This document shows positions 45,624-53,393 of a stretch of DNA of 64,000 nt, piece by piece. Source of the stretch: Gaiellasilicea sp963749515 (GTDB taxonomy: Bacteria > Actinomycetota > Thermoleophilia > Gaiellales > Gaiellaceae); the NCBI GenBank assembly GCA_963749515.1, contig CAVVMR010000006.1:62001-126000 (forward strand), in the 5' to 3' direction. Position 1 is the stretch's first letter. Every line of letters begins with the position of its first letter. The position numbers and the translations under genes were made by a program. The notes under the pieces were generated by a model. That model made no database searches, was not told where the DNA came from, and was given only the letters and a program-made list of their open reading frames with translations.

Positions 45624-46403
45624 GTGATTCCACGCGTGTTGACGATCGCCACGTCCGACTCGGGCGGCGGAGCCGGCATTCAGGCCGACCTCAAGGCGTT
45701 TGCCGCAGCGGGCGCACACGGGATGTCGGCGCTCGTCGCGCTGACGGCTCAGAACACGACAGCGGTCACCGCGGTCCACGAGCTGCCGCCGGACTTCATC
45801 CGTGCGCAGCTCGACGCGGTCTTCTCCGACATCGGCGTCGACGCGGCGAAGACGGGAATGCTCTTCTCGCGTTCGATCATCGAGACCGTCGCGGAGTTCC
45901 TCGAGGGACATCGAGTGCCGCTCGTCGTCGACCCGGTGCTGATCGCGAGCTCCGGCGCGCAGCTCCTGCAGGACGATGCCGTGGAGACGCTGGTCGGCCG
46001 CCTCTTCCCCCTGGCGACCGTGGTGACGCCGAATCTTCCCGAGGCGGAGACGCTGACCGGGCTGCAGGGGTCGACTCGGCGAGAGCTGGCGGAGCGTCTC
46101 GTCGACCTCGGCGCGGCAGCGGCCCTCGTCACCGGCGGCCACGGGGACGCCGCCGCCGATCACCTTTTCGATGGTCAGACGCATCTCGAGCTGCCGGTCG
46201 AGCGCTTCGACATCCCGGCGACCCACGGCGCGGGTTGCACCCACTCGGCCACGCTCGCTGCCCTGCTCGCGGGCGGGCTCTCCCTCGAAGACGCGGCACG
46301 GGGCGCATCCGAGGCCGCCTCGGCCGCCGTCGCGCACGGTCTGGTCGAGCTCGGCTCGGGCGAGGGGCCGGTCGACGTCCTCAACGTGAAAGGAATGGCA
46401 TGA
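45624..46403 (+). CDS. thiD: Hydroxymethylpyrimidine (phosphate) kinase ThiD
   Basis: 259 residues, ribokinase fold. It phosphorylates HMP and HMP-P to HMP-PP. SDSGGGAGIQADLKAFAAAGAHG is the substrate-binding start; DPVLIASSGAQLL, TPNLPEAETLTG and GAGCTHSATLAALLAGG (anion hole and catalytic region) follow, though the usual TGTxC/GxGD motif reads THGAGCTHS. GTG 45624 directly follows the riboswitch. The stop overlaps thiM's ATG. Confidence 0.95.
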   Translation: MIPRVLTIATSDSGGGAGIQADLKAFAAAGAHGMSALVALTAQNTTAVTAVHELPPDFIRAQLDAVFSDIGVDAAKTGMLFSRSIIETVAEFLEGHRVPLVVDPVLIASSGAQLLQDDAVETLVGRLFPLATVVTPNLPEAETLTGLQGSTRRELAERLVDLGAAAALVTGGHGDAAADHLFDGQTHLELPVERFDIPATHGAGCTHSATLAALLAGGLSLEDAARGASEAASAAVAHGLVELGSGEGPVDVLNVKGMA

Positions 46404-47197
46404 CCATCGATCCCGGCACCACGCTGGGTGTGATCCGCGGCCGTAAGCCGCTCGTCCACAACATCACCAACTACGTCGTGATGAACGAGACGGCGAATGC
46501 GATCCTGGCTCTCGGCGCGCTGCCCGTGATGGCGCACGCGAAGGACGAGGTGCGCGAGATGGTCGGTCTCGCCGGCGCGCTCGTGCTCAACATCGGCACC
46601 CTCTCGGAGCACTGGATCGAGGCGATGCTGCTGGCCGGTACGGCTGCGAACGAGAAAGGCATTCCGGTCGTGCTCGATCCGGTCGGCGTCGGCGCGACCG
46701 GATACCGCACCGCGACGGCTCAGCGGATACTCGCAGCCGTCGAGGTCGCCGTCCTTCGCGGCAACGCAGGGGAGATAGCCACGCTCGTGGGGGTCGAGGC
46801 CGAGGTGCGCGGGGTCGAGTCAGTCGGCGCGGCCGGGGACTCGGCCGAGCTCGCCCGCGAGGCGGCGCGGACGCTCGGGCTGGTCGCGTCCGTCACCGGG
46901 CCCGTCGATCACGTCTCGGACGGCGAGCGGTCGGCGGCGGTGGCGAACGGCCACCCGCTGCTCGCGGCGATCACCGGCACCGGCTGCATGTCGACCGCGA
47001 TGACCGGCTGCTTCCTCGCGGGCAAGGACGATCGCTTCGAGGCCGCGGTCGAGGCGCTCGTCGCGTTCGGCGTCGCCGGTGAGGACGCCGCCGTGGACGC
47101 AAAGGGCCCGGGCAGCTTCCACGTCAACCTCTACGACGCCCTGGCCGCCCTCGACCCGTCGACCCTGTCCGAACGAGCCAAGGTGGACGTGGGATGA
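46400..47197 (+). CDS. thiM: Hydroxyethylthiazole kinase ThiM
   Basis: 265 residues. A salvage enzyme that phosphorylates 4-methyl-5-hydroxyethylthiazole. PLVHNITNYVVMNETANAILALGALPVMAHA is diagnostic; DPVGVGATGYR and ITGTGCMSTAMTGCFLA (active-site Cys region) agree. ATG overlaps thiD's stop (ATGA) with AAAGGA upstream. Two palindromic repeats follow before thiE. Confidence 0.95.
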   Translation: MTIDPGTTLGVIRGRKPLVHNITNYVVMNETANAILALGALPVMAHAKDEVREMVGLAGALVLNIGTLSEHWIEAMLLAGTAANEKGIPVVLDPVGVGATGYRTATAQRILAAVEVAVLRGNAGEIATLVGVEAEVRGVESVGAAGDSAELAREAARTLGLVASVTGPVDHVSDGERSAAVANGHPLLAAITGTGCMSTAMTGCFLAGKDDRFEAAVEALVAFGVAGEDAAVDAKGPGSFHVNLYDALAALDPSTLSERAKVDVG

Positions 47198-47200
47198 AGC

Positions 47201-47221
47201 CTTGTGTTCCTGTAACACAAG
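47201..47221 (+). repeat. Palindromic repeat, copy 1 (thiM-thiE gap)
   Basis: CTTGTGTT-CCTGT-AACACAAG, an 8-bp stem with a 5-nt loop, starting 4 bases after the thiM stop. The 19-base core is identical in copy 2, 54 bases on. Its base composition is less GC-rich than the flanks. Confidence 0.85.
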
Positions 47222-47255
47222 CTCCTCTCGTTTCGCTCAACCAGGCGGTTCGACT

Positions 47256-47274
47256 TTGTGTTCCTGTAACACAA
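47256..47274 (+). repeat. Palindromic repeat, copy 2 (thiM-thiE gap)
   Basis: Second copy, TTGTGTTCCTGTAACACAA in the same orientation, ending 11 bases before the thiE start. The 35 bases between copies contain no gene. Confidence 0.85.
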
Positions 47275-47285
47275 GGCGAGGTTTC

Positions 47286-47834
47286 GTGAGGTTGCACGCG
47301 CTCGTGTCGGACGAGGAGACCGCGCGGCGGGCTGCGGCCGGTGGGGCGACCGTCGTGCAGCTGCGCTTGAAGAGCGCGCCGACCGACGCAGTCGTCGCAC
47401 TCGGGCTCGCGCTCGGTGGCCTCGACGTCCAGCTCGTCGTCAACGACGACGTCGACGCTGCGCTCGAGCTCGGCTGCGGTGTCCATCTCGGCCAGGGCGA
47501 CCCCGGGATCGAGCGGGCGCGTGGGGCCGGCATTCCGCTCGGCATCTCGGTCACGAAGCGGCGCGAGGGCGCGGTCGCCGAGTTCTCCGGTGCGACGTAC
47601 CTCGGCGCCGGGCCGATCTGGGAGACGCCCTCGAAGCTCGATGCGGCGCCGGCGATCGGGCTCGACGGGCTGCGCGACATCTGCCTCTCGGTCTCGATCC
47701 CGGTGGTCGCGATCGGCGGCATCGACGCGTCGAACGCCGCCGACTGCATCCGGGCCGGGGCCGCAGGGGTCGCCGTCATCCGCGCCGTGGCCGAGATCGA
47801 AGCCCTGCGGGCGGTGGTCGATGAAGCTCTCTGA
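47286..47834 (+). CDS. thiE: Thiamine-phosphate synthase ThiE
   Basis: 182 residues, TIM barrel, somewhat short for the family. It joins HMP-PP and the thiazole phosphate. GATVVQLRLK, VVNDDVDAALELGCGVHLGQGD, YLGAGPIWETPSK and PVVAIGGIDASNAADCIRAGAAGVAVI are the conserved segments. GTG 47286 follows AAGGCGAGG; the start is set by the family N-terminus and the repeat upstream. It overlaps thiL by 14 bases. Confidence 0.92.
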   Translation: MRLHALVSDEETARRAAAGGATVVQLRLKSAPTDAVVALGLALGGLDVQLVVNDDVDAALELGCGVHLGQGDPGIERARGAGIPLGISVTKRREGAVAEFSGATYLGAGPIWETPSKLDAAPAIGLDGLRDICLSVSIPVVAIGGIDASNAADCIRAGAAGVAVIRAVAEIEALRAVVDEAL

Positions 47835-48645
47835 CGCAGGCGAGCTCGGTCTCCTGCGCGAGCTGGAGGCGCGCGGGCTGATCGTCGGCACCGAGCACGA
47901 CGCGGCCGAGCTTCCGGGCGGGCTCGTCCTCACCCAGGACGCGCTCGTCGAAGGCGTCCACTTCCTGCTCGACCGCATCTCCTGGTACGAGCTCGGCTTC
48001 CGCGCAGCGGCGGTGAACATCAGCGATCTCTCGGCTTCCGCCGCACGGCCCGAGGCGCTCTTCGTCACGCTGGCCCTGAAGGAGGACACGCACGTGGAGC
48101 AGGTCGTCGAGCTCTACGAGGGCCTGACCGAGGCCGGCGTGCCTGTGCGTGGCGGCGACACGACCCGCGCGGCCCAGACCGTGGTCAGCGTGACCGCTGT
48201 CGGCCGCTCCCAGCGCGTTCCCGGCCGGAGCGGGGCCGAGCCGGGAGACGTGATCGTCGTCACCGGCCCGCTCGGCGGGGCCGGCGCCGCGTTCCGCCAG
48301 CGCCGGTTCGAGCGGCCGCCGGTGCGAACGCTCGAGGGCATGCGGCTGGGTGTCGTCGCGACGGCGATGCTCGACGTCTCCGACGGGATCGCGGTCGATG
48401 CGGGTCACCTCGCGCGGCGCTCCCGCTGCCGTGTGGTCATCGACCTCGACGCGGTGCCGCGCAACGGCGAGCTCGAGGATCTCAGCTTCGGCGAGGATTT
48501 CGAGCTGCTCGCGGCGGTCCCGAACGAGTCGCTGTCACTCGGCTTCCCGGTGATCGGCCGCTGTGAGGAAGGAGAGGGCGTCCTCCTGCTCCACGACGGC
48601 GAGCCGTACGCCCTCCCCGGCTACGAGCACTTCAGGCCGGGCTGA
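47821..48645 (+). CDS. thiL: Thiamine-monophosphate kinase ThiL
   Basis: 274 residues, AIR-synthase-like fold. It converts thiamine phosphate to the cofactor TPP, the riboswitch ligand. TQDALVEGVHFLLD, AAVNISDLSASAARPEA, RGGDTTRA and MLDVSDGIAVDAGHLAR hold the metal and ATP sites. ATG 47821 lies inside thiE. The 3' end overlaps the convergent thioredoxin gene by 14 bases. Confidence 0.93.
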   Translation: MKLSDAGELGLLRELEARGLIVGTEHDAAELPGGLVLTQDALVEGVHFLLDRISWYELGFRAAAVNISDLSASAARPEALFVTLALKEDTHVEQVVELYEGLTEAGVPVRGGDTTRAAQTVVSVTAVGRSQRVPGRSGAEPGDVIVVTGPLGGAGAAFRQRRFERPPVRTLEGMRLGVVATAMLDVSDGIAVDAGHLARRSRCRVVIDLDAVPRNGELEDLSFGEDFELLAAVPNESLSLGFPVIGRCEEGEGVLLLHDGEPYALPGYEHFRPG

Positions 48646-48949
48646 GCCAGGGCGCCCACGAGCGCTCGTAGTGCGAACGAGGCCGCGCGCCGACGACGGT
48701 CGAGCGGGGCTCGCCGTCCTCGAACAGGATCACGGTCGGAAGCGAGAGAACGCCGTAGCGAGAGGGCACGGCGAGGTGCTCGTCGATGTTCAGCCGGACG
48801 AGCCCGAGCCCGTGGTCGGCGGCGATCGCCTCGAGCACCGGTGCGATCGCCTCGCACGGCTTGCACCACGGCGCCCAGAAGTCGACGATCGTCCGGCCCT
48901 CCGCCGACAGCACCTCCGCCTCGAAGGTCGCGTCCGTCACCTCTCTCAC
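48632..48949 (-). CDS. Thioredoxin-fold protein
   Basis: 105 residues. IVDFWAPWCKPCEAIAPVLEAIA has the redox CxxC (CKPC instead of the usual CGPC), and SLPTVILFEDGE the cis-proline loop. It is probably a disulfide reductase. GTG 48949 overlaps the stop of the glycosyltransferase gene upstream. Confidence 0.9.
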   Translation of the reverse strand: MREVTDATFEAEVLSAEGRTIVDFWAPWCKPCEAIAPVLEAIAADHGLGLVRLNIDEHLAVPSRYGVLSLPTVILFEDGEPRSTVVGARPRSHYERSWAPWLSPA

Positions 48950-49662
48950 AGCCGTCCTCCCAGGGCGGCCAGCCGGATCAACGGCACCTTCCAGATCGCC
49001 TCGAGCACGATCGTCCGCGACATCTTCGAGCCGCCGACCTCACGGTCGACGAAGCGGATCGGGATCTCCTGGACCCTGAAGCCCTTGCGGAGCGCGCGGT
49101 AGGTCAGCTCGATCTGGAAGGCGTAGCCGCGGGAATGAATCGCATCCAGGTCGGTCGCCTCTAGGACCGCACGCCGGATGCACTTGAAGCCACCGGTGAG
49201 GTCGCGCACACCCACCCCGAGGATGATCCGGGCGTAGAGAGAGCCGCCCGCCGAGATGAAGCGCCGCAACGCGTTCCAGTTCTCGACGCCTCCACCCGGC
49301 ACGTAGCGGGAGCCGAGCACGACGTCCGCCGACTCCGCGGCCTCGAGCAGCCGTGGGACGTCGTTGGGGTCGTGCGAGAAGTCGCAGTCCATCTCGAGGA
49401 CGAGCTCCGCGCCGGCGTCGAGCGCACGGCGGAAACCGGCCAGATACGCCGGCCCCAGTCCTTCCTTCCGCTCGCGGTGGAGCACGTCGACGTACCCGAG
49501 CTCCACAGCCAGCTCGTCGGCCCGCGCGCCCGTCCCGTCGGGCGAGTTGTCGTCGATCACGAGGACGCGGTCGTCCGGGCCGAGGACACGGCCCAGCTCG
49601 CGCAGCATCGGCTCGATGTTCTCGCGCTCGTTGTAGGTGGGGAGGCAGACACACGCTCTCAC
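48946..49662 (-). CDS. Polyprenol monophosphomannose synthase-like GT2 glycosyltransferase
   Basis: 238 residues. VCLPTYNERENIEPMLREL, VIDDNSPDGTGARADEL, LEMDCDFSHDPNDVPRLLEA and GSRYVPGGGVENW are typical of dolichol/polyprenol-phosphate mannosyltransferases. The C-terminal GFRVQEIPIRFVDREVGGSKMS is family-like and no membrane helices follow, as in the actinobacterial single-domain type. It would supply lipid-linked mannose for glycosylation. GTG 49662; 19 bp from the divergent polX start. Confidence 0.9.
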   Translation of the reverse strand: MRACVCLPTYNERENIEPMLRELGRVLGPDDRVLVIDDNSPDGTGARADELAVELGYVDVLHRERKEGLGPAYLAGFRRALDAGAELVLEMDCDFSHDPNDVPRLLEAAESADVVLGSRYVPGGGVENWNALRRFISAGGSLYARIILGVGVRDLTGGFKCIRRAVLEATDLDAIHSRGYAFQIELTYRALRKGFRVQEIPIRFVDREVGGSKMSRTIVLEAIWKVPLIRLAALGGRL

Positions 49663-49681
49663 CTCCGTATCATCGCTATCG
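49663..49681. promoter_or_regulatory. Compact divergent promoter (glycosyltransferase / polX)
   Basis: In the 19-bp gap, GATGAT on the minus strand (49674-49669) lies 6 nt before GTG 49662, and TATCAT on the plus strand (49668-49673) lies 8 nt before GTG 49682; the two hexamers overlap by five bases. Confidence 0.35.
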
Positions 49682-51388
49682 GTGGCTGACACCCTGCCGA
49701 GGAACGACGTCGTGGCCGACCAGCTGGAGCTGCTGGCCGACCTGAGCGAGCTCGAAGGAGAGGATTCCTTCCGCGTCCTCGCGTACCGCCGTGCCGCGAC
49801 GAGGATCAGGGAGACGGGCGGGCCGGTCGCGCAGCTGGCGCTCGAGGGGAAGGCCAAGAGCCTGTCCGGGATCGGCAAGACGATCGAGGACAAGATCGTC
49901 CAGATCGTCGAGCTCGGCGAGATGGAGGCGCTGACGAAGCGCAAGAAGCTCGTGCCCGAGGAGGTCGTCAAGTTCATGCGGCTGCCCGGCCTCGGTCCGA
50001 AGACGGCGCGGCGGATCTGGAAGGAGCTCGGGGTGACGACGCTCGCCGAGCTGAAGGAGGCGGCCGAGCAGGAGCGGCTGCGCTCGCTCGCCGGGCTCGG
50101 CGCGAAGAGCGAGGAGAAGATCCTCAAGGCACTCGGGGAGGAGCCTCAGGACCCTCGTGAGTCGAGGCGGCTGCTGGGCAGCGGCCTGCCGGTGCTGCTC
50201 GAGCTCGTCGAAGAGCTGCGTGCGCATCCCGCCGCGATCAAGGTCTCGGAGGCGGGCTCGGCGCGCCGACGGCGCGAGACCTTCCGCGACCTCGACGTGA
50301 TCGCCACCTCGACGGACGCACCCGCGCTGATCGAGCACTTCACGAGCCGCAAGAACGTCGCCGACATCGTCGCGAAGGGGGACACGAAGGCGACCGTGAT
50401 CACGAACGAGGGCTTCCGGCTCGACCTTCGGGTCGTCCCGCCGGAGTCGTACGGCAATCTGCTCCAGCACTTCACGGGCTCGAAGGACCACAACGTCGCG
50501 CTGCGGGAGGACGCCGTCCGCCGCGGCTTCTCCGTCTCCGAGTACTCCGTCACGACGACCGAGACCGGTGAGGAGTTCACGGCTGCCGACGAGGAGGAGC
50601 TGTACGCGCACCTCGGCTACGCGTACATCCCGCCCGAGCTGCGCGAGAACAGCGGCGAGCTCGACGCGGCAAGGAAGGGCGAGCTGCCGAAGCTCGTCGA
50701 GCGCTCCGACCTGCGCGGCGACCTGCACTGCCACTCGACGTGGTCGGACGGCAAGGCGACGTTGGAGGAGATGGCTCTCGCCGCCCAGGCGCTCGGCCAC
50801 GAGTACCTCGCGCTCTGCGATCACTCCCCGCGTCTTCGCGACGGCCGGCTTCAGCGCCAGTGGGAGGAGATCGACGCCCTGAACGCCACGCTCGCACCGT
50901 TCCGGATCCTGAAGGGGATCGAGGTCAACATTCGCACCAACGGCGAGGTCGACGTCGCCGACGAGGTGCTCGCTCAGCTCGACTGGGTGATGGCTTCCGT
51001 GCACGCGAGCTTCGACAACGACCCGACCGGTCGCGTCGTGTCCGTCATGGAAAACCCGCACATCGACTGCATCGGCCACCCGACCAGTCGCAGAATCGGC
51101 GTGCGCTCTCCGTCCGGGATCGAGGTGGAGAAGATCGTTGAGGCCGCGCTCGCGACCGGCACCTTCCTGGAGATCAACTCGCAGCCGGACCGGCTCGACC
51201 TGCGCGACGCGAACGCCCGGCTCGCCGGCGAGGCGGGGCTGAAGCTGGTGATCTCGAGCGACGGGCACTCGACGAATGCGCTCCGCTATGTCGACCTGGG
51301 TGTGGCTCAGGCGCGGCGCGCCTGGCTGACGAAGGAGCAGATCGTCAACACGCGTCCGTGGAAGGCGATCGAGAAGCTGCTCAAATGA
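49682..51388 (+). CDS. polX: DNA polymerase/3'-5' exonuclease PolX
   Basis: 568 residues, bacterial family X repair polymerase. Helix-hairpin-helix segments SLSGIGKTIEDKI and RLPGLGPKTARRIW, then the nucleotidyltransferase with catalytic aspartates in FRDLDVIAT and RLDLRVV, and a C-terminal PHP phosphoesterase domain (DLHCHSTWSDGKATLEEMA, HPTSRRIG, SSDGHSTNALRY). It fills gaps in base-excision repair. GTG 49682 begins the family N-terminus. The stop overlaps the decarboxylase ATG. Confidence 0.94.
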   Translation: MADTLPRNDVVADQLELLADLSELEGEDSFRVLAYRRAATRIRETGGPVAQLALEGKAKSLSGIGKTIEDKIVQIVELGEMEALTKRKKLVPEEVVKFMRLPGLGPKTARRIWKELGVTTLAELKEAAEQERLRSLAGLGAKSEEKILKALGEEPQDPRESRRLLGSGLPVLLELVEELRAHPAAIKVSEAGSARRRRETFRDLDVIATSTDAPALIEHFTSRKNVADIVAKGDTKATVITNEGFRLDLRVVPPESYGNLLQHFTGSKDHNVALREDAVRRGFSVSEYSVTTTETGEEFTAADEEELYAHLGYAYIPPELRENSGELDAARKGELPKLVERSDLRGDLHCHSTWSDGKATLEEMALAAQALGHEYLALCDHSPRLRDGRLQRQWEEIDALNATLAPFRILKGIEVNIRTNGEVDVADEVLAQLDWVMASVHASFDNDPTGRVVSVMENPHIDCIGHPTSRRIGVRSPSGIEVEKIVEAALATGTFLEINSQPDRLDLRDANARLAGEAGLKLVISSDGHSTNALRYVDLGVAQARRAWLTKEQIVNTRPWKAIEKLLK

Positions 51389-52689
51389 CCTTCCGCGACG
51401 ACGGTGCTGCGGCGGTCGAATGGGTTGCCTCGTATCTCGAGCGCCTGCGCGAGTTTCCGGTGCTGGCGCAGGTCGCGCCAGGGGACCTGCGCGACCGGCT
51501 GCCGGCGTCGCCGCCGGACCACGCCGAGCCCTTCTCCGCGGTGCTGCGAGACCTCGACGAGCTGCTGCTCCCGGCGGTGACGCACTGGCAGAGCCCGCGC
51601 TTCTTCGCCTACTTCGCCAACACAGGCTCCGAGCCGGGGATCCTGGCCGAGCTGCTGATCGCCGGGTTGAACCAGGTCGGGATCCTCTGGCGCACCTCGC
51701 CGGCGCTGCAGGAGCTCGAGGAGGTGACGCTGGCGTGGCTCGCGCAGCTCCTCGGTCTTCCGGATGGCTTGCACGGCCACCTCGAGGACACCGCCTCGAC
51801 CGGGACGATGGCGGCCCTCGCGGCTGCCCGCCAGGCCAGGCCGGGAGCCCGTGTCGTGGTCTGCTCGGAGCACACGCACTCCTCGGTCGACAAGGCGTGC
51901 CGGCTACTGGAGCTGGAGGCTCGCGCGACCCCCGCCGACGACGCGTTCCGGCTCCGCCCGGACCTGCTCGATCTCGAGGGCGCCTGCGCCGTCGTGGCGA
52001 CGATCGGGACGACGTCCACGAGCTCGGTCGACCCGGTCGACGCGATCGCCGACGCGTGCGAGCGCGCGGGCGTCTGGCTGCACGTCGACGCTGCCTACGC
52101 CGGCTCGGCGGCCGTGTGCCCGGAGCTTCGCGACGCCTTCGCCGGCTGGGAGCGTGCGGACTCGATCGTCGTCAACCCGCACAAATGGCTCCTGGCGCCG
52201 ATGGGCTGCTCCGTGCTCTGGACCCGCCGCCCAGAGGAGCTGCGGGCGGCGTTCAGCCTCGTCCCGGAGTTCCTGCGCGTGAGCGAGGACGTGGCGAGCC
52301 TCTCCGAGTACAGCCCAGCGCTCGGCCGCCAGTTCCGCGCGCTCAAGCTCTGGGCGGTGCTGCGCTGCTACGGCCGGGACGGGCTGCAGGAGCGGATCCG
52401 CGAGGCGATCCGGCTGGCTGAGGTCTTCGAGGGCTGGGTCCGCGACGAGCCGGGATGGGAGCTGATGGCTCCGCGTCCGTTCTCACTCGTCTGCTTCCGC
52501 CGCGACGGGTCGGACGAGGAGAACGAGGCTCTGCTGGAGCGCGTCAACGCGTCCGGCGAGATCTTCATCTCACACACGAAGCTGAACGGCCGCTACACGC
52601 TCCGTCTCGCGATCGGCAACGCGCGGACGACGGAGGACGACGTACAGCTCGCCTGGGACGTGATCAGACGAGAAGCGGCTCGGGTGTAA
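51385..52689 (+). CDS. PLP-dependent group II decarboxylase (aromatic-L-amino-acid type)
   Basis: 434 residues. THWQSPRFFAYFANTGSEPGILAELL and GILWRTSPALQELEEV are the substrate-site segments of aromatic amino-acid decarboxylases; VDAAYAGSAAVCPE and NPHKWLLAPMGC with the PLP lysine confirm the family. The likely reaction is decarboxylation of tryptophan, tyrosine or phenylalanine to the amine. It starts at ATG 51385, overlapping polX, and overlaps the convergent hxlR-type gene by 26 bases. Confidence 0.92.
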   Translation: MTFRDDGAAAVEWVASYLERLREFPVLAQVAPGDLRDRLPASPPDHAEPFSAVLRDLDELLLPAVTHWQSPRFFAYFANTGSEPGILAELLIAGLNQVGILWRTSPALQELEEVTLAWLAQLLGLPDGLHGHLEDTASTGTMAALAAARQARPGARVVVCSEHTHSSVDKACRLLELEARATPADDAFRLRPDLLDLEGACAVVATIGTTSTSSVDPVDAIADACERAGVWLHVDAAYAGSAAVCPELRDAFAGWERADSIVVNPHKWLLAPMGCSVLWTRRPEELRAAFSLVPEFLRVSEDVASLSEYSPALGRQFRALKLWAVLRCYGRDGLQERIREAIRLAEVFEGWVRDEPGWELMAPRPFSLVCFRRDGSDEENEALLERVNASGEIFISHTKLNGRYTLRLAIGNARTTEDDVQLAWDVIRREAARV

Positions 52690-53290
52690 CCGACTTCGGC
52701 CCGAACGCGTCGATCATCCGCTCCAGCACCTGGAAGTCGCCCTCGATCCGAACGCCCTCGGTCTGGCGGTTGACGACGAGGTGGTAGAAGCCGATCGCGT
52801 CGCTCTCGACGAAGACGTCGGGATCGTCGACAAGACCCGGTCGAGCGATGCCGTCGACGAGTGACGCCTCCTCCTCGCCGATCCTGAACGCAAGCCGCCC
52901 GGCCGGCGAGACCGGCGAGAGCGCGAGGTCGAGCGCCTCGACGAGCCAGCCCTCCTCGAGTGCGTCGAGCGGAGGCGGCCCCATCAGCCGCGCGCCGAAT
53001 CGCGCCAGCTCGTGCAGGACCGGGCGGAGTTGCTGGCCGCTCGGCGTCAGCTCGTACACCGTCGACGCGGCGGGCGGCGGCAGCTTTCGCCGCTCGACCA
53101 GCCCCGCTGCTTCCAGCTCCTTGAGCCGCGCGGCGAGGATGTTCGTCCCGATCCCGTGCAGCCCGTCGACCAGGTCCGTGTAGCGCTTCGGCCCCTGCAT
53201 CAGCTCACGGACGACGAGCAGCGTCCAGCGCTCGCCCACGAGACCGAGCGAGCAGGCGATCGGGCAGTACTGGGAGTACGCCTTGCTCAT
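52664..53290 (-). CDS. HxlR-family regulator with SCP2-like C-terminal domain
   Basis: 208 residues. The HxlR winged helix (CPIACSLGLVGERWTLLVVRELMQGPKRYTDLVDGLHGIGTNILAARLKELEAAGLV) includes an N-terminal cysteine at residue 9 and another at 13, as in redox-sensing HxlR members. Residues about 115-208 form a sterol-carrier-like ligand domain, probably for a hydrophobic inducer. It is divergent from an efflux pump, which it likely represses. ATG 53290 has TACAGT 6 nt upstream. Confidence 0.9.
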   Translation of the reverse strand: MSKAYSQYCPIACSLGLVGERWTLLVVRELMQGPKRYTDLVDGLHGIGTNILAARLKELEAAGLVERRKLPPPAASTVYELTPSGQQLRPVLHELARFGARLMGPPPLDALEEGWLVEALDLALSPVSPAGRLAFRIGEEEASLVDGIARPGLVDDPDVFVESDAIGFYHLVVNRQTEGVRIEGDFQVLERMIDAFGPKSVTPEPLLV

Positions 53291-53296
53291 GCGGTT

Positions 53297-53360
53297 ACTG
53301 TACCCACTACTTCACATTCTGCAACATCTACTTGCGAAAAGCAAGTCCATCCTGTATCTT
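53297..53360. promoter_or_regulatory. Divergent promoters and HxlR operator
   Basis: Minus strand: TTGCAG-16-TACAGT (53324-53297) with start codon 6 nt later. Plus strand: TTGCGA (53332-53337)-17-TATCTT (53355-53360). The inverted repeat ACTTGC-GAAAA-GCAAGT (53330-53346) covers the plus -35, and a half-site CGCAAG follows at 53361. Repressor binding there would shut the pump gene. Confidence 0.55.
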
Positions 53361-53393
53361 CGCAAGCATTCGATTCCGAGAGAAAAGGAAAGC

